NCBI RefSeq assembly: GCF_026788005.1
Contig: NZ_JABEPE010000002.1
Coordinates: 62,001-126,000, forward strand
DNA: 64,000 nucleotides
Direction: 5' to 3'
Source: Alteromonas sp. a30
GTDB taxonomy: Bacteria > Pseudomonadota > Gammaproteobacteria > Enterobacterales > Alteromonadaceae
The notes beneath the pieces were generated by a model, which was not told where the DNA came from, did no database searches, and saw only the letters and a program-made list of their open reading frames with translations. Of this stretch, positions 41,512 to 53,637 are shown in pieces (the stretch's first letter is position 1; every line of letters starts with the position of its first letter). The translations under genes and the position numbers were made by a program.

Positions 41512-44500
41512 TTATTGGAAAAGCATCGTTACTTGCTCTTGTCCCAACATCTGTTTTAGTTCATGTAGCAGCTGGTCTTCCGGGACAAGATACCACATTG
41601 CCCCTACGTCTAAAACGACTTCTGCTTCATCCTGCTGATAATGGATACTGATCGGACATGTTCCATTGCTGTATTCTTTTAGGAGCGATTTTAAGTTTTC
41701 AATATTCTGAGGAACACACCATGATTTCTCAACGTCCAAACGAATACGGCGTAAGTGTTTTTCTCGTGCTGTAACAATATCAACGCACTCTCTCACCGTA
41801 ATCGTATTGCCACCGTTAAAATCATCGAAACTCACCGGCCCGCTTACCACTAACACTTTGTCGGCTTGTAGGATTTCCTCGAACCGCTCAAAATCATCAG
41901 GAAAGAAGCGTGCATCAACGCGTGCGCTCTTATCATCAAGTGTAACTATTGCCCAACGTCGACCTTTCTTATTAACCATGACGCGCACGCCTAATACCAA
42001 ACCCGCAGCAGTAACGGAGCCATCTCTTGGTGTTGGTTTTAAATCAACTAAGCGACCTTTACGGTAATACTTAAGCTCTTCTCTATATTGATTAATAGGA
42101 TGGCCGGTTAAATACAGCCCTAGAGTTTCTTTCTCGCCATCTAACCAGCGTTTTTCAGGCCACGTTGGCACATCTGCAAACACACCGCTAACATCTTCTG
42201 GCTCTGAGGTCATCAAACCAAACATATCGCCTTGACCACATTGCAAATTTTTCGCGTGCTGATCGGCTGCGGCAATGGCATCAGGAAGGGTTTCCCATAA
42301 AGCTGCACGATGCGGTCCAAGATTATCCATTGCACCAGCTAGCACTAATTTCTCAAGCACACGCTTGTTAATTTTTTTAAGATCAACCTTAGTACAAAAA
42401 TCGAATAAATCGGTGAAGAAGCCGTGAGTTTCTCGCGCTTTAATAATCGCTTCAATCGGGCCTTCGCCCACGCCTTTAATCGCCCCAATCCCGTATACGA
42501 TATCGCCCTCTGTGTTGACCGAAAATTTATACTTGCCGGTGTTTAAGTCTGGCGGTAACACCTCCAGCCCTAAACGTTGACATTCGTCCACCAAGGTTAC
42601 GATTTTGTCAGTGTTATCCATATCTGCGGACATAACCGCGGCCATAAATTCGGCTGGATAATGCGCTTTTAACCACAAAGTTTGATAGGAAACCAAAGCG
42701 TAAGCTGCGGAGTGTGATTTGTTAAATCCGTAACCCGCGAACTTCTCTACAAGATCGAAGATTTTTGTCGCCAATTCAGGGTCGATATTGTTCTTTTCTG
42801 CCCCATCAGCAAACATGCCACGCTGCTTTGCCATTTCCTCTGGCTTTTTCTTACCCATGGCTCGACGCAGCAAGTCAGCGCCACCAAGTGAGTAACCCGC
42901 CATCGCCTGTGCAATCTGCATAACCTGTTCTTGATAAACAATAATGCCGTAGGTTGGTGCGAGAATTTCTTTTAAACAATCATGTTGATATTCATGATCG
43001 GGGTAAGCAACTTCTTCTTCGCCTTTTTTACGAAGAATAAAGTTATCCACCATGCCAGAATCCAAAGGACCGGGGCGGAATAGTGCTACTAGTGCGATGA
43101 TTTCTTCGAAATTATCAGGCTGCAAGCGCTTGATAAGGTTTTTCATCCCTGAGGATTCAAGCTGGAACACCGCCGTGGTTTCCGCTCGTTTCAACATGGC
43201 AAAACTGTCTTTGTCTTCCAGCGGAATAGCGGAGATGTCGATGTCTTTCCCTTGCCCATCGCGGATCATATCCAGCGCCCACTGAATAATGGTCAGTGTG
43301 CGTAGTCCTAAAAAATCAAACTTAACTAAACCCGCCGTTTCAACGTCGTTTTTGTCGAATTGGGTAACGGGGTTTTTACCTTCGTCATCACAATATAAAG
43401 GAGCAAAATCAGTAATTTGCGTTGGCGCAATTACCACACCTCCAGCGTGTTTCCCAGCATTTCTCACCACACCTTCAAGGATGCGCGCCATAGCGATAAG
43501 ATCGCTGACATCTTCATCTTCGTCGCACGCTTCTTGTAAGCGCGGCTCAACATTAAAGGCTTTTTCGAGGGTCATACCGGGATCGCCCGGAATAAGTTTG
43601 GAAATACGGTCAACAAAACCGTATGGATGGCCTAATACGCGCCCAACATCACGCACGACGGCTTTTGCCGCCATGGTCCCGAAAGTGATAATTTGCGAGA
43701 CCGCTTCACGGCCATATAATTCAGCAACGTGATCGATAACCTCATCACGACGATCCATACAGAAATCAATGTCGAAATCTGGCATAGAAACCCGCTCAGG
43801 GTTCAAAAAGCGTTCGAATAGTAGGTCAAATTCCAATGGATCGAGGTCGGTAATCTTTAATGCGTATGCCACCAAGGAGCCTGCACCAGAACCGCGCCCG
43901 GGCCCAACCGGGATGCCATGGTCCTTACTCCACTGAATGAATTCCATTACGATCAGGAAGTAACCGGGAAATCCCATTTGGTTAATCACTTCCAGCTCAA
44001 TATCCAAACGCTCATCATACTCACCGCGTTTTTCGGCGCGCACTTCAGGGTTTGGGAATAGAAATTCTAAGCGTTCTTCAAGCCCTTCTTTAGACTTAAC
44101 CACAAGGAAATCTTCTTCCGATAAATCCCCTGTAGGGCACTTTGGCAAGAAGTACGTGCCTAGTTGAACAGTAACATTACAGCGCTTAGCGATTTCAACT
44201 GTGTTTTCAATCGCTTCAGGAATATCAGAAAATAGCGCCTGCATTTCTTCTGTGGAGCGCATGTATTGTTGTTCACTGTACAGCTTAGGACGTCGAGAAT
44301 CCTCTAATGTGTAACCATCGTGAATACAGACACGGATCTCATGCGCGTCGAAGTCTTCTTGTGCGTTAAACACCACTTCATTTGTCGCCACAACAGGCAA
44401 ATCGTTTTCAGCCGCCCACTCCACTGCCGCATGCAGGTAATCTTCCTCACCAGCACGACCTGTTCTGTGCAATTCAACGTAAAAATTATTTGGGAAGTGT

Positions 44501-44982
44501 TGCTTATAGAATCCGGTAATAGCGGCAGCTTGCGCCATATTACCCTTCGCTAAGGTCATGCCAAGATCGCCATCTTTTGCGCCTGAAAGCACAATCACAC
44601 CTTCGGCATGCTCAGCTAGCCAACCTACATCGATAACGGGGCGATCTCCAACATAACCTCGCTGATAAGCTTTGGAAATCAATAGGGTAACGTTCTTATA
44701 CCCTTTATTATTTTGTGCTATTAAGGTTAAACGAGAAACGTTTTCGTCGGGCAACGCTGGATTTTGAACCCAGAAATCGGCACCAATAATTGGCTTCATT
44801 CCCATATCATGCGCAGTGCTGTAAAACTTAACCAAACCACACATGTTCATTTGGTCAGTAATAGCGATAGCTGGCATGTTGAGCTCTTTTGCTTTTTGCA
44901 AAATAGGCTTGATTTTATTCAAGCCATCGCTCATGGAAAAGTCGCTATGAACTCGTAAGTGTACAAATTCAGGTTGATGCAT
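41512..44982 (-). CDS. dnaE: DNA polymerase III subunit alpha DnaE
   Basis: Replicative DNA polymerase. The 1156-aa protein has an N-terminal PHP domain ([16 protein letters not shown]), the polymerase core with catalytic Asp402 and Asp404 ([16 protein letters not shown], third Asp downstream), the [15 protein letters not shown] motif, tandem HhH/OB regions and a C-terminal tau-binding part. Length and motif positions match E. coli PolIII alpha. It follows rnhB by 28 bp in the conserved lpxB-rnhB-dnaE-accA order. Confidence 0.97.
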   Translation of the reverse strand: MHQPEFVHLRVHSDFSMSDGLNKIKPILQKAKELNMPAIAITDQMNMCGLVKFYSTAHDMGMKPIIGADFWVQNPALPDENVSRLTLIAQNNKGYKNVTLLISKAYQRGYVGDRPVIDVGWLAEHAEGVIVLSGAKDGDLGMTLAKGNMAQAAAITGFYKQHFPNNFYVELHRTGRAGEEDYLHAAVEWAAENDLPVVATNEVVFNAQEDFDAHEIRVCIHDGYTLEDSRRPKLYSEQQYMRSTEEMQALFSDIPEAIENTVEIAKRCNVTVQLGTYFLPKCPTGDLSEEDFLVVKSKEGLEERLEFLFPNPEVRAEKRGEYDERLDIELEVINQMGFPGYFLIVMEFIQWSKDHGIPVGPGRGSGAGSLVAYALKITDLDPLEFDLLFERFLNPERVSMPDFDIDFCMDRRDEVIDHVAELYGREAVSQIITFGTMAAKAVVRDVGRVLGHPYGFVDRISKLIPGDPGMTLEKAFNVEPRLQEACDEDEDVSDLIAMARILEGVVRNAGKHAGGVVIAPTQITDFAPLYCDDEGKNPVTQFDKNDVETAGLVKFDFLGLRTLTIIQWALDMIRDGQGKDIDISAIPLEDKDSFAMLKRAETTAVFQLESSGMKNLIKRLQPDNFEEIIALVALFRPGPLDSGMVDNFILRKKGEEEVAYPDHEYQHDCLKEILAPTYGIIVYQEQVMQIAQAMAGYSLGGADLLRRAMGKKKPEEMAKQRGMFADGAEKNNIDPELATKIFDLVEKFAGYGFNKSHSAAYALVSYQTLWLKAHYPAEFMAAVMSADMDNTDKIVTLVDECQRLGLEVLPPDLNTGKYKFSVNTEGDIVYGIGAIKGVGEGPIEAIIKARETHGFFTDLFDFCTKVDLKKINKRVLEKLVLAGAMDNLGPHRAALWETLPDAIAAADQHAKNLQCGQGDMFGLMTSEPEDVSGVFADVPTWPEKRWLDGEKETLGLYLTGHPINQYREELKYYRKGRLVDLKPTPRDGSVTAAGLVLGVRVMVNKKGRRWAIVTLDDKSARVDARFFPDDFERFEEILQADKVLVVSGPVSFDDFNGGNTITVRECVDIVTAREKHLRRIRLDVEKSWCVPQNIENLKSLLKEYSNGTCPISIHYQQDEAEVVLDVGAMWYLVPEDQLLHELKQMLGQEQVTMLFQ

Positions 44983-45010
44983 GAAAAAATTAACCTCAGA
45001 GCAATTCGGC

Positions 45011-45580
45011 TTAGTTAGCCATGTTTAACGCGTTTTGAACAGGCTTGAAGCTGCGGCGGTGTTGTGGCAAAGCACCGTATTTTTGCAGCATCTCTCGATG
45101 TAATTTTGTTGGATAACCTTTGTGTTTATCCAAACCAAAATCAGGGTATATTAAGTGCAACTCACCCATTTGTCGGTCACGAAACTCTTTCGCCAGAATC
45201 GATGCCGCAGAAATTTCCGCCACGCTGCCATCACCTTTCACAATAGCTTCACTCGCGTAAGGCCATTTGGGACAACGGTTTCCATCAACTTTTACGAAAT
45301 CAGGCTGGACGTCAAGTTGCTGTACGGCCCGTGTCATGGCAAGCATAGTTGCCTGTAAGATGTTGATTTCGTCGATCTCAGAATGTGTGGCGATACCAAT
45401 CGACCAACTTATAGCAACTTCTTTAATTTGTGGTTCCAATAGCGCCCGTTTTTTCTCAGACAGTTTCTTAGAATCGGTTAACCCCGTTAAGCCATGATCT
45501 TCCGGCAAAATAACCGCAGCGGTCACAACATCACCAATCAGTGGACCTCGCCCAACTTCATCGACTCCCGCAACTAGCAT
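45011..45580 (-). CDS. rnhB: Ribonuclease HII
   Basis: Removes ribonucleotides misincorporated in DNA and RNA of hybrids. The 189-aa protein shows the active-site start [16 protein letters not shown] with the Asp-Glu pair at residues 7-8. VDGNRCPKW and [21 protein letters not shown] supply the remaining acidic ligands, and [24 protein letters not shown] follows in two conserved steps. Its start overlaps the lpxB end by 7 bp. Confidence 0.96.
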   Translation of the reverse strand: MLVAGVDEVGRGPLIGDVVTAAVILPEDHGLTGLTDSKKLSEKKRALLEPQIKEVAISWSIGIATHSEIDEINILQATMLAMTRAVQQLDVQPDFVKVDGNRCPKWPYASEAIVKGDGSVAEISAASILAKEFRDRQMGELHLIYPDFGLDKHKGYPTKLHREMLQKYGALPQHRRSFKPVQNALNMAN

Positions 45581-46731
45581 GTGATTGATTTTCCTTCCAT
45601 AACGTCAATAACCGCAACCGCCGCTTGAACATCGGCTTGCTTGTTCAATTTTTGATGTAACTCAGTAAATGTGTTTATCAGCGCCTGATTATCATTTTGC
45701 ATAATACGGCGCAAATGGCTGCAAATTGTAGCGGGATTTACATCATCTTGTAATAGCTCGGGTACGATTTCTTTTTCTGCCAAAATATTAGGTAGCGCAA
45801 AGTAATCGGGCTTATACAGATAACCCATAATCCAGTGTGTAATTGGCGCTAATTTATAGGCAACAACCATAGGGCGCTTGCAGAGCATGGCCTCAAGCGT
45901 TGCCGTACCAGAGGCTAATAAAACGCTGTCGGAAGCAAGCATTGCTTCTCTTGCCTGACCGTCGATTAAATGCAATGAAAAGGCAAATTGGTGTTGCGCT
46001 AAGTAATCTTCGATTTGTGCGCGCCGATGTTGATTTACGGCGGGGACAACAACCTGCAACTCGGGTACGGATTCACTTAATAATTGAGCGCTTTGCATAA
46101 ACACATCGAGCAACTTAGCCACTTCCCCACCGCGGCTTCCTGGCAATAACGCCAGTACCGGTTTGTCTTGTGGCAAATGCAGTTGCTCGCGCGCAGCTTG
46201 TTTGTCGACTTCCAATGGAATTTGGTCCGCCATTGTGTGACCAACGAACTTCGCATTCACGCCATATTGATTATAAATCTGAGGTTCGAAAGGAAACAGA
46301 CATAACACTAAGTCAGCGGCTTTTTTGATCTTGTGAACACGCCCTTCTCGCCATGCCCAGATAGTTGGGCTGACATAATGCGCGGTTTTAATACCTTGAG
46401 CTTTTAATTTAGTTTCTAAGCCTAAGTTAAAATCGGGGGCGTCGATACCAATAAAAATATCGGGAGGATTCTGGGAAAAGTGTGAAATGAGTTCGCCGCG
46501 AACCTGAAATAAACGGCGGATACGTGATAGCACTTCAACCAGCCCCATCACGGAGAGTTCTTCCATATCGAACAAGGAGTTAAAACCCTGCTCAATCATG
46601 CGTGGCCCGCCAATACCTTCAAAAATAGCATTGGGGTAACGCTGTTTTAATTCTCGTAGTAAACCTGCACCGAGAATATCTCCCGACACCTCACCAACCA
46701 CAATTCCTATGCGGATACGTTTTTCAGACAT
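45574..46731 (-). CDS. lpxB: Lipid-A-disaccharide synthase LpxB
   Basis: Joins UDP-2,3-diacylglucosamine and lipid X to give the lipid A disaccharide. I start it at the ATG 46729-46731 (385 aa, close to E. coli's 382) with gagaag 8 nt upstream. A GTG at 46767 would add 12 residues unlike the family. Motifs: [35 protein letters not shown] and [10 protein letters not shown]. It is coupled by overlap to rnhB. Confidence 0.95.
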   Translation of the reverse strand: MSEKRIRIGIVVGEVSGDILGAGLLRELKQRYPNAIFEGIGGPRMIEQGFNSLFDMEELSVMGLVEVLSRIRRLFQVRGELISHFSQNPPDIFIGIDAPDFNLGLETKLKAQGIKTAHYVSPTIWAWREGRVHKIKKAADLVLCLFPFEPQIYNQYGVNAKFVGHTMADQIPLEVDKQAAREQLHLPQDKPVLALLPGSRGGEVAKLLDVFMQSAQLLSESVPELQVVVPAVNQHRRAQIEDYLAQHQFAFSLHLIDGQAREAMLASDSVLLASGTATLEAMLCKRPMVVAYKLAPITHWIMGYLYKPDYFALPNILAEKEIVPELLQDDVNPATICSHLRRIMQNDNQALINTFTELHQKLNKQADVQAAVAVIDVMEGKSITC

Positions 46732-46798
46732 ACGGGACACTTCTCGGTTTTTATTTCGCTTTAGCACTCACATCGGCTGTGCCAGCCAACGCTTGATA

Positions 46799-47566
46799 TT
46801 AGCGAACAATGCCGCGCGTTGAGTCTTTCATAAACTCAACCATAATATTCACATCTTGCTCATCTTGAGCCAGCTTTTCGAGTTCAACGATTGCTCCTGC
46901 GGCCGTTAAACCAGAACGGAAAATAGCACGATAAGCGCGCTTAATCGCCATAATAGTTTCTTTAGATTTACCACGACGACGTAACCCTTCGGAATTAATT
47001 CCATGAGGTTTTCCATCATGTCCTAACATAACGTAGGGAGGTAAGTCTTTAAGTACGATACTACCGCCACCTGCAAAACAGTACGCACCAATATGGCAGA
47101 ACTGATGTACCGCCGATAAGCCACCCAAAATGGCACCGTCACCAACTTTTACATGACCTGCCAACGTGCAAGCGTTGGCAAAAATACAATTATCACCAAC
47201 GATACAATCGTGTGCGACATGGGCATAAGCCATAAACAGGTTGTTACTACCAATCTTGGTAATACCTTTATCTTGAACAGTGCCTCTATGCACTGTTACA
47301 GACTCACGGAAAATGTTGTTATCACCAATTTCCAAAAAGGTATCTTCACCTGCAAATTTCTTGTCTTGGCAATCTTCACCTATCGACGCAAACTGGAAAA
47401 TCCGGTTGTTTTTACCAATCTTGCTTGGCCCTTTGATCACAACATGAGAATGAATTTGGCAGTCATCGCCAATTTCTACCTTAGGTCCAATAACGGTATA
47501 GGGACCAACGCTCACGTTGTTCCCCAGTTTAGCTTCCGAATGGATAATCGCTGTTTCGTGTATCAC
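46799..47566 (-). CDS. lpxA: UDP-N-acetylglucosamine acyltransferase LpxA
   Basis: First step of lipid A synthesis; adds R-3-hydroxyacyl from ACP to UDP-GlcNAc. The 255-aa protein is a left-handed beta-helix of hexapeptide repeats up to ~residue 190 (for example [20 protein letters not shown]). Catalytic His119 is in YAHVAHDC, and an alpha-helical C-terminus follows. It lies 3 bp after fabZ in the lpxD-fabZ-lpxA-lpxB cassette. Confidence 0.97.
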   Translation of the reverse strand: MIHETAIIHSEAKLGNNVSVGPYTVIGPKVEIGDDCQIHSHVVIKGPSKIGKNNRIFQFASIGEDCQDKKFAGEDTFLEIGDNNIFRESVTVHRGTVQDKGITKIGSNNLFMAYAHVAHDCIVGDNCIFANACTLAGHVKVGDGAILGGLSAVHQFCHIGAYCFAGGGSIVLKDLPPYVMLGHDGKPHGINSEGLRRRGKSKETIMAIKRAYRAIFRSGLTAAGAIVELEKLAQDEQDVNIMVEFMKDSTRGIVR

Positions 47567-47569
47567 AGG

Positions 47570-48016
47570 TTACATTTTCCTCATTGCACACATGAAAGAC
47601 GTACAGCAGGCTTCAACACCATCAACATAAGCAAAGCCGTTAAACTTCCAGATACCGCGTCTTTCTTTTTCAAAGAAGACTTCCATATCCATTCTGTCAC
47701 CTGGGGTTACAGGACGCTTAAAACGCGCACTATCAACTCCCGCGAATAGGTATAGATCATCATTATTACCAACGGTTTTAAACCCTAAAATACCGGCGGC
47801 TTGGGCAATAGCTTCAAGAATTAACACACCCGGAAAAATAGGTTTGCCAGGAAAGTGACCTGTGAAGCATGGCTCATTGAAGGTAATATTTTTATAAGCT
47901 TTAATGCTCTCGCCTAGCTTAATATCGGTAACGCGATCAACCAATAACATGGGATACCGATGCGGCAAAAGTGCCATAATTTCTTCAATTTCAATTCTAT
48001 CGATTACTTCACTCAA
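47570..48016 (-). CDS. fabZ: 3-hydroxyacyl-ACP dehydratase FabZ
   Basis: Dehydrates 3-hydroxyacyl-ACP in fatty-acid elongation. No ATG lies before the conserved [20 protein letters not shown]. The best start is TTG at 48014-48016 (148 aa), with GGAGAG 6 nt upstream; a TTG at 48046 is possible but lacks a ribosome site. The active-site His and Glu are in [20 protein letters not shown]. It competes with LpxA for hydroxymyristoyl-ACP, and the two genes are 3 bp apart. Confidence 0.94.
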   Translation of the reverse strand: MSEVIDRIEIEEIMALLPHRYPMLLVDRVTDIKLGESIKAYKNITFNEPCFTGHFPGKPIFPGVLILEAIAQAAGILGFKTVGNNDDLYLFAGVDSARFKRPVTPGDRMDMEVFFEKERRGIWKFNGFAYVDGVEACCTSFMCAMRKM

Positions 48017-48118
48017 TCGAGTCTCTCCTATACGAAAGCTAACCAAAACTAATGTTAACTTAGAAAATTAGACCATGTGCCAAACTCAGAAACGCTAAGC
48101 TCAGCACTGAAAGAAACA

Positions 48119-49129
48119 CTACCGTTTTTCGAGCGCTTTGATTCTAGCTCGAAGATCGCCAAGGTTACGCAATACTGCCATATTTTTGCGCCACTCTTTA
48201 TTGGTAGTTGCAGGCATACCAGAGGAGTACACGCCAGGCTCGGTGATACTTTTCGTCACCATAGAAAAGCCGGTAATATGCACTTTGTCGGCTATTTCAG
48301 TGTGCCCATTAATCGCCACGAATCCACCAATAACACAATGTTTACCAATATTCACGCTGCCTGCAACAACACTACATCCAGCGATTGCAGAATGATCGCC
48401 CATTACTACATTGTGTGCAATTTGAACCAAGTTATCGATGATCACACCGTGACCAATAATCGTATCGTCTAATGCGCCTCTATCGATACACGAGTTTGCC
48501 CCAACTTCCGTTTTGTTACCAATAACGACTCGGCCAACTTGTGGAATTTTAATCCATTGACCTGCGTTAGGTGCGTAACCAAAACCATCTGCACCGATAA
48601 CCGCTCCTGCTTGAATTAAGCATTCTGAGCCTAATTCACAGTCATGATAAATGGTTACATTTGGCCACAAACGCGTGCCTCTGCCCAATTTTACATTTTT
48701 ACCAACAAAGCATCCTGCACCAATCTGTACATTATCTTCTACGATGGCGCCCTCTTCGATAACAGCATTAGGCCCAATGGAAACATGGTTCCCTAAGGTT
48801 GCTGTGTCAGCAATTTTCGCCGCCGTAGAAATGCCCTCTGCCACCTGAGGTGTGCTATCCAGAAGTTGAGCAATTAGCGCAAAGCCTGCGTAAGGGTTAT
48901 CCATTACAAGGCAAGGACAAGGGCAATGTTCACTATCGTTTGGATGTAAAATGACTGCCGAAGCGTGGGTAGCTGCAAGTTGGCTACGATATTTGCTATT
49001 CGACAAAAATGAAATCTGACCACTACGAGCGTTGCTCAATGTGGCAATTGAATCAACGCTAACGCTATCATCACCTTGGACGGTAGCGTTAACGTGTTTG
49101 GCAAGTTCTGCCAAAGTATATGAAGGCAT
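48119..49129 (-). CDS. lpxD: UDP-3-O-(3-hydroxymyristoyl)glucosamine N-acyltransferase LpxD
   Basis: Third lipid A step; N-acylates UDP-3-O-acylglucosamine. The 336-aa protein has an N-terminal uridine-binding domain (~1-100), a hexapeptide-repeat beta-helix (~100-300, ending through IGKHCVIGGFVAINGHTEIA with the HN motif IAHNVVMGDHSAIAG) and a C-terminal helix. It lies 8 bp behind skp and 102 bp before the fabZ start. Confidence 0.96.
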   Translation of the reverse strand: MPSYTLAELAKHVNATVQGDDSVSVDSIATLSNARSGQISFLSNSKYRSQLAATHASAVILHPNDSEHCPCPCLVMDNPYAGFALIAQLLDSTPQVAEGISTAAKIADTATLGNHVSIGPNAVIEEGAIVEDNVQIGAGCFVGKNVKLGRGTRLWPNVTIYHDCELGSECLIQAGAVIGADGFGYAPNAGQWIKIPQVGRVVIGNKTEVGANSCIDRGALDDTIIGHGVIIDNLVQIAHNVVMGDHSAIAGCSVVAGSVNIGKHCVIGGFVAINGHTEIADKVHITGFSMVTKSITEPGVYSSGMPATTNKEWRKNMAVLRNLGDLRARIKALEKR

Positions 49130-49137
49130 AGTGTCAA

Positions 49138-49647
49138 CTATTTGATTTTGCTTACTTTATCAATAACTTTTTGAGTTAAGTCTTTAGAGTCATCGATGAA
49201 AGCAACTGCGCCAGCATTTAGGATAAGGTCGTATTTTTCTTCAGCAGCAATAGTATCAACGCTTTGCTTGATCAAGGCTAAGATTTTATTGCGTTCTTCC
49301 GCTGCACGACCTTGCATTTGTTCACGTAATGGCTGCGCTTTCGCTTTATAGTCATCACCTAAAGTACGTAGCTTATCGTCAAGTTCTTTGATTTCAGCTT
49401 CGCTCATCGTAGCAGTATCGCGTTTTTTCTTTTCAAGATAATATTGAAGATCCTTCTCTATACGCTGAATTTCTTCCATCTTATCTTTAAATTCACTAGC
49501 GATATCCTGTTGAATCGAAGCCGCTTGAGGCAACGCCTGAAAAATAGACTGCACATCAACAACACCAATCTTTTCAGCGGCATTCGCTTGTACAAGACCC
49601 GCTAGCATAACTGTCACGGCAACTAGAGTTTTGTTTACAAAGTTCAA
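49138..49647 (-). CDS. skp: Periplasmic chaperone Skp (OmpH)
   Basis: Trimeric jellyfish-like chaperone for outer-membrane proteins on their way to BAM. The 169-aa protein has a signal peptide (residues 1-23, cut after QANA). The mature start KIGVVDVQSIFQALPQA is followed by two long charged helices (~50-120) that form the tentacles. It lies between bamA and lpxD, the standard location. Confidence 0.94.
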   Translation of the reverse strand: MNFVNKTLVAVTVMLAGLVQANAAEKIGVVDVQSIFQALPQAASIQQDIASEFKDKMEEIQRIEKDLQYYLEKKKRDTATMSEAEIKELDDKLRTLGDDYKAKAQPLREQMQGRAAEERNKILALIKQSVDTIAAEEKYDLILNAGAVAFIDDSKDLTQKVIDKVSKIK

Positions 49648-49731
49648 GAGAGACTCCTTATTTTAATGTATTCATTTCAATTGAAACCGAAGTGTCTAAC
49701 ACCTCGGCCCGCAAGTTTATAAAAATTCGAA

Positions 49732-52206
49732 TTAGAATGCTTGTCCAATATTAAATGAGAAGAACTGAACTTCATCTCCAGCTCGCTCTTGAATCGCTCG
49801 AGCGAAGCTGAAAGTCATTGGCCCCATTGGCGATAACCACTGAACCGACAACCCATAAGAAGCACGGAATTGTGTTTCATCACTAAAGTCGATTAGGCGA
49901 TCCGCCGAAATATCACTGGCTTCAAGTTCTTTAATATCATCATAATCAAACTCTGTATCCCACACGTTACCTGCATCAACAAACAAGCTAGTACGTACTG
50001 AGTTTGAGAAATCTTCAGAAATGAATGGCGTTGGCACAATTAACTCCACGCCACCTAAGACCATAGCATTCCCCCCAATAGAGCGCTCGGTCACGAAGAC
50101 TTGGTCCGACTCAGGTCCCAATGTGATGCTTGAACCGTCCGGCGCTGTAATGGTTTGAGGAGCTCGTTGAACCCCTCTTGGGCCTACGGTGTTATTCTCA
50201 AATCCACGCAAAGTACCGCTACCACCGGCGGTAAAGTTTTGCGTAAATGGCAAGAAGTGGTCGCGACCATTAATACTGCCATAACCATTACCATAGCCAG
50301 CTCTCATACGTGCTAAAAATGACCAGCGTTGATCTCGACTAATAGGGAAGTAGAAGCGTGAATCAAACTCAAGTTTATAGTATTTCGCGTCTGAATTTGG
50401 CGACGCCACACTTACATTAAAACGCTGACTTGAGCCTGCTGTCGGGAAAACACCACGGTTTAATGTGGTCCGCGACCAAACCCCCGATAATAGGAAAGTA
50501 TCATATTTGATAGCAGCATCAGGATCGTTTGGATCAGAGAATAAATCATAGAATCTTGCCGTTTGAATATAGGTATCACGTTGTGATAACTCTTCATTTC
50601 GATAAGAAATGCCGAAACTCAAGCGGTTGTATTGGTCAATCGGGAAACCTAAATTAGCGCCAATCGCATAGGTTTTGGTGTTGAACTGAATGAGGTTAAC
50701 ATTACCTGCGTCCAATTCACTGTACGAAATACTCCCACCCAAACTGATGCCATCAATCGTAAAATACGGATCATTATAAGTAACGGCGACGCGCTGTTGG
50801 AAACGGTTTGTATTAACGTTAAAGCCGACCTGTTTACCCGTTCCTAAGAAGTTATCCTGTTGCACACCTGCTTGTAAACTTAATCCCGTTCGATCCCCGA
50901 AACCAATACCTGCGTTAAATGAACCTGAGGGCTGTTCTTTCACAGTAAAGTTAACGTCAACTTTATCGTCATGAGTAGGTAAACGTACCGTTTCAAATTC
51001 AGCTTCTTCAACGAAATTCAAACGACGTGTCATATTGGCCTTGGAGTTCTCAAGAGCCGTGTTTGACAGCCACGCACCTTCCATCTGAATGATTTCACGA
51101 CGCAACACTTCATCGGAGGTCACTTGGTGCCCAGCAATATTAATACGACGCACATAAACACGTTTGCCAGGATCAACCGAAATAATCAACTTAACGGTTT
51201 TATCGTCTTCATTGATCTGTGGAATCGTCGTAACGGTAGGGTAAGCGTAGCCAAATCGACCATAGTATTTACTGATGAATTCTTCTGTATAGGTAACTTC
51301 TGCCTGATTGTATAACTTGCCTTCCGCTAATGGGATAACGGATTCTAACGTTTTCCCATGACCTAACAATTCGCCAGACAGCTCAAAACCTGAAACGGTA
51401 TACTGCTCACCTTCAGTCAAATTGAGTGTAATATAAACGCCCGTCTTATCTGGCGTCATAGAAACTTGTGTTGAATCAAGGTTATATTTCAAATAACCAC
51501 GATCCATGTAATAGCTTCTTAGCGTTTCAATGTCACCTTCTAGTGTCTGCTTCTGGTAACGTGTTTCCGTTAAGAAATCCCACCACGGCGCATCAAATTC
51601 AAGTTCGAAGGTTTTTAATAGTTCAATGTCAGAAAATACTTCATTGCCCACAATATTGATTTGTTCAATGTCGGCTGCATCACCCTCTTCAAATAGGAAT
51701 TTTAGATCCACACGATTACGCGGTAGAGGAGTGATAATAGCGGATACATCCGCGTTGTATTTACCCACACTGTAAAAGAAGTCTTTCAAACCATTTTCGA
51801 TAGAGGTAAGCACCGTTTTATCCAACGGCTCACCTATACGAATATTACTGCCATCCAAGCTTTCTTGTAACTGCTCATCTTTGATGTCGTCGTTACCATC
51901 AAAAATAATATTACTGATAGTTGGGCGCTCTTTTACCTTGATAACTAATATATCGCCATCACGGAACACTTCGATATTTTCAAAGTGGCTAGAGGAGTAA
52001 AGCGAGCGAATGAGCTGTGTGGTACGAAAACCGTTTAAAGAGTCACCAACTTTAACGGGAATGTAGGTCAGCGCAGCACCCAGTGCTACTCGCTGCAATC
52101 CTTCAATCTTAATGTCTTGAATGATGAATTCACTGGATGGGGCTGCGTAGGCTTTAGTCCCTGTACACAGCAATGACATAGCTGCAACAAAACGAATAAA
52201 CTTCAT
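49732..52206 (-). CDS. bamA: Outer membrane protein assembly factor BamA
   Basis: Central beta-barrel of the BAM machine. The 824-aa precursor has a signal peptide (cut near YA/APSS, residue 21), five POTRA domains (~residues 25-425) and a 16-strand barrel. The conserved barrel-loop motif is recognisable at LRGFENNTVGPRG, and the C-terminal signature ends SFNIGQAF with terminal Phe. It lies between rseP and skp, matching E. coli. Confidence 0.97.
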   Translation of the reverse strand: MKFIRFVAAMSLLCTGTKAYAAPSSEFIIQDIKIEGLQRVALGAALTYIPVKVGDSLNGFRTTQLIRSLYSSSHFENIEVFRDGDILVIKVKERPTISNIIFDGNDDIKDEQLQESLDGSNIRIGEPLDKTVLTSIENGLKDFFYSVGKYNADVSAIITPLPRNRVDLKFLFEEGDAADIEQINIVGNEVFSDIELLKTFELEFDAPWWDFLTETRYQKQTLEGDIETLRSYYMDRGYLKYNLDSTQVSMTPDKTGVYITLNLTEGEQYTVSGFELSGELLGHGKTLESVIPLAEGKLYNQAEVTYTEEFISKYYGRFGYAYPTVTTIPQINEDDKTVKLIISVDPGKRVYVRRINIAGHQVTSDEVLRREIIQMEGAWLSNTALENSKANMTRRLNFVEEAEFETVRLPTHDDKVDVNFTVKEQPSGSFNAGIGFGDRTGLSLQAGVQQDNFLGTGKQVGFNVNTNRFQQRVAVTYNDPYFTIDGISLGGSISYSELDAGNVNLIQFNTKTYAIGANLGFPIDQYNRLSFGISYRNEELSQRDTYIQTARFYDLFSDPNDPDAAIKYDTFLLSGVWSRTTLNRGVFPTAGSSQRFNVSVASPNSDAKYYKLEFDSRFYFPISRDQRWSFLARMRAGYGNGYGSINGRDHFLPFTQNFTAGGSGTLRGFENNTVGPRGVQRAPQTITAPDGSSITLGPESDQVFVTERSIGGNAMVLGGVELIVPTPFISEDFSNSVRTSLFVDAGNVWDTEFDYDDIKELEASDISADRLIDFSDETQFRASYGLSVQWLSPMGPMTFSFARAIQERAGDEVQFFSFNIGQAF

Positions 52207-52287
52207 TTAATTATTTTTATCCAATTAAAGTTAACAAGTAACGGCAATCTCTCACCCATAAATTCCGGCTTTGGTAACACCAAAACG

Positions 52288-53637
52288 TCAGAGCCTAGCA
52301 ATATCATTAAAAATAGCCACTGCCATGAGTAACATGATAATTGCTCCGCCGATTCTGAACCCTATTTCTTGAATATGCTCTGGAACCGGTTTGCCCCGCA
52401 AAAGCTCTATAAAATAATAGAGTAAGTGCCCGCCATCAAGCACCGGAAGGGGTAAAAGGTTGATTATCCCAAGATTGACACTAATCAACGCCAAAAAGCT
52501 TAAAAAATAAACAACACCAAACCCTGCGCTTGCCCCTGCCCCTTGGGCTATTGATATGGGACCACTAAGATTTTTCACTGAAACATCTCCCGTCAGCAAT
52601 TTGCCGATCATTTCGAAGCTCAGTGTAATCAAACGCCATGTTTTTAGTATTGCTTGCTCAATTGCACCAATAACACCGTATTGTTGGTTGAAGCGGTATT
52701 TTTCTGGCCAAGCTTCAGATTTTGGGACTATCCCCAAATATCCTTGTCCTTGACGATCAGGATGCACTCCAACTGCGGCCATTATTGGTACAGTCTTTCC
52801 TTCTCTTTCCACCATAATGCCAATGGTTTTACTGGGTCTGGCAGAGATGTACTCCACTATTTGTTCCCATTTTCCGATAGGAGTTCCATCTAATTGCACA
52901 ATTTTGTCATTTACCTGCAATCCTGCTCGGCTCGCAGGTGAACTTTCGGCTACTAACCCCACTTCTGTGGTCACTGCTGGACGGAATGGTTCTATCCCCA
53001 AACTCATCAAAGGCGATGTTTTATCTGGATCAAACTGCCATTGACGAATATCCAACACCACTTGGGATGTCGAAAGCATGCCCTCATGTTGCACATCGAT
53101 AACCATTTTCTCATCGCCAATATGGGAAACCAACTCGAAATTTACCGCTTCCCAATCACGCGTTTGATTACCATCTATGGCCACGATTTCACTGCCAACT
53201 GGCAAATTTGCACGTTGCGCAATACTGTTTGCAGTTACATGACCAATCACTGGCTTAACTGACTCCACCCCAATGAGGTAGACCAAAAACATGGCGAAAA
53301 CGGCAAAGATAAGGTTAACCAAAGGCCCGGCAGCAAATACTGCCATTTTCTGAGGTACTGGTCGTCCGTGAAACTCGACTTCTTTTTCGTCTTCAGATAC
53401 GTCATCTACACGACTATCCAACATACGAACATACCCACCAAGAGGAATCGCAGAGAGCGCGTATTCCGTTCCCTGTTTATCAACTGTTTTCCACAGAGGT
53501 TTACCAAAGCCAATGTTAAAGCGCAGCACTTTAATACCAAAACGTCGTGCCACATAAAAATGCCCCCACTCATGTACCGCAATGAGCACGCCAATGGCAA
53601 TAACGAAAAAAACAAAACTCCAAACAAATCCAAACAT
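52288..53637 (-). CDS. rseP: Intramembrane zinc protease RseP
   Basis: Site-2 protease that cuts anti-sigma factor RseA, releasing sigma-E in the envelope stress response. The 449-aa protein has HEXXH as His22-Glu23-Trp-Gly-His26 in the first membrane helix and two periplasmic PDZ domains (~130-310). The second metal motif is in LLPLPVLDGGHLLYY near the C-terminus. Its ATG overlaps the ispC stop by one base (TAATG). Confidence 0.96.
   Translation of the reverse strand: MFGFVWSFVFFVIAIGVLIAVHEWGHFYVARRFGIKVLRFNIGFGKPLWKTVDKQGTEYALSAIPLGGYVRMLDSRVDDVSEDEKEVEFHGRPVPQKMAVFAAGPLVNLIFAVFAMFLVYLIGVESVKPVIGHVTANSIAQRANLPVGSEIVAIDGNQTRDWEAVNFELVSHIGDEKMVIDVQHEGMLSTSQVVLDIRQWQFDPDKTSPLMSLGIEPFRPAVTTEVGLVAESSPASRAGLQVNDKIVQLDGTPIGKWEQIVEYISARPSKTIGIMVEREGKTVPIMAAVGVHPDRQGQGYLGIVPKSEAWPEKYRFNQQYGVIGAIEQAILKTWRLITLSFEMIGKLLTGDVSVKNLSGPISIAQGAGASAGFGVVYFLSFLALISVNLGIINLLPLPVLDGGHLLYYFIELLRGKPVPEHIQEIGFRIGGAIIMLLMAVAIFNDIARL

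Noticed and set aside
46732-46767. GTG start of lpxB giving 397 residues
   Set aside because: The extra 12 residues are absent from the family; the ATG at 46731 has gagaag upstream.
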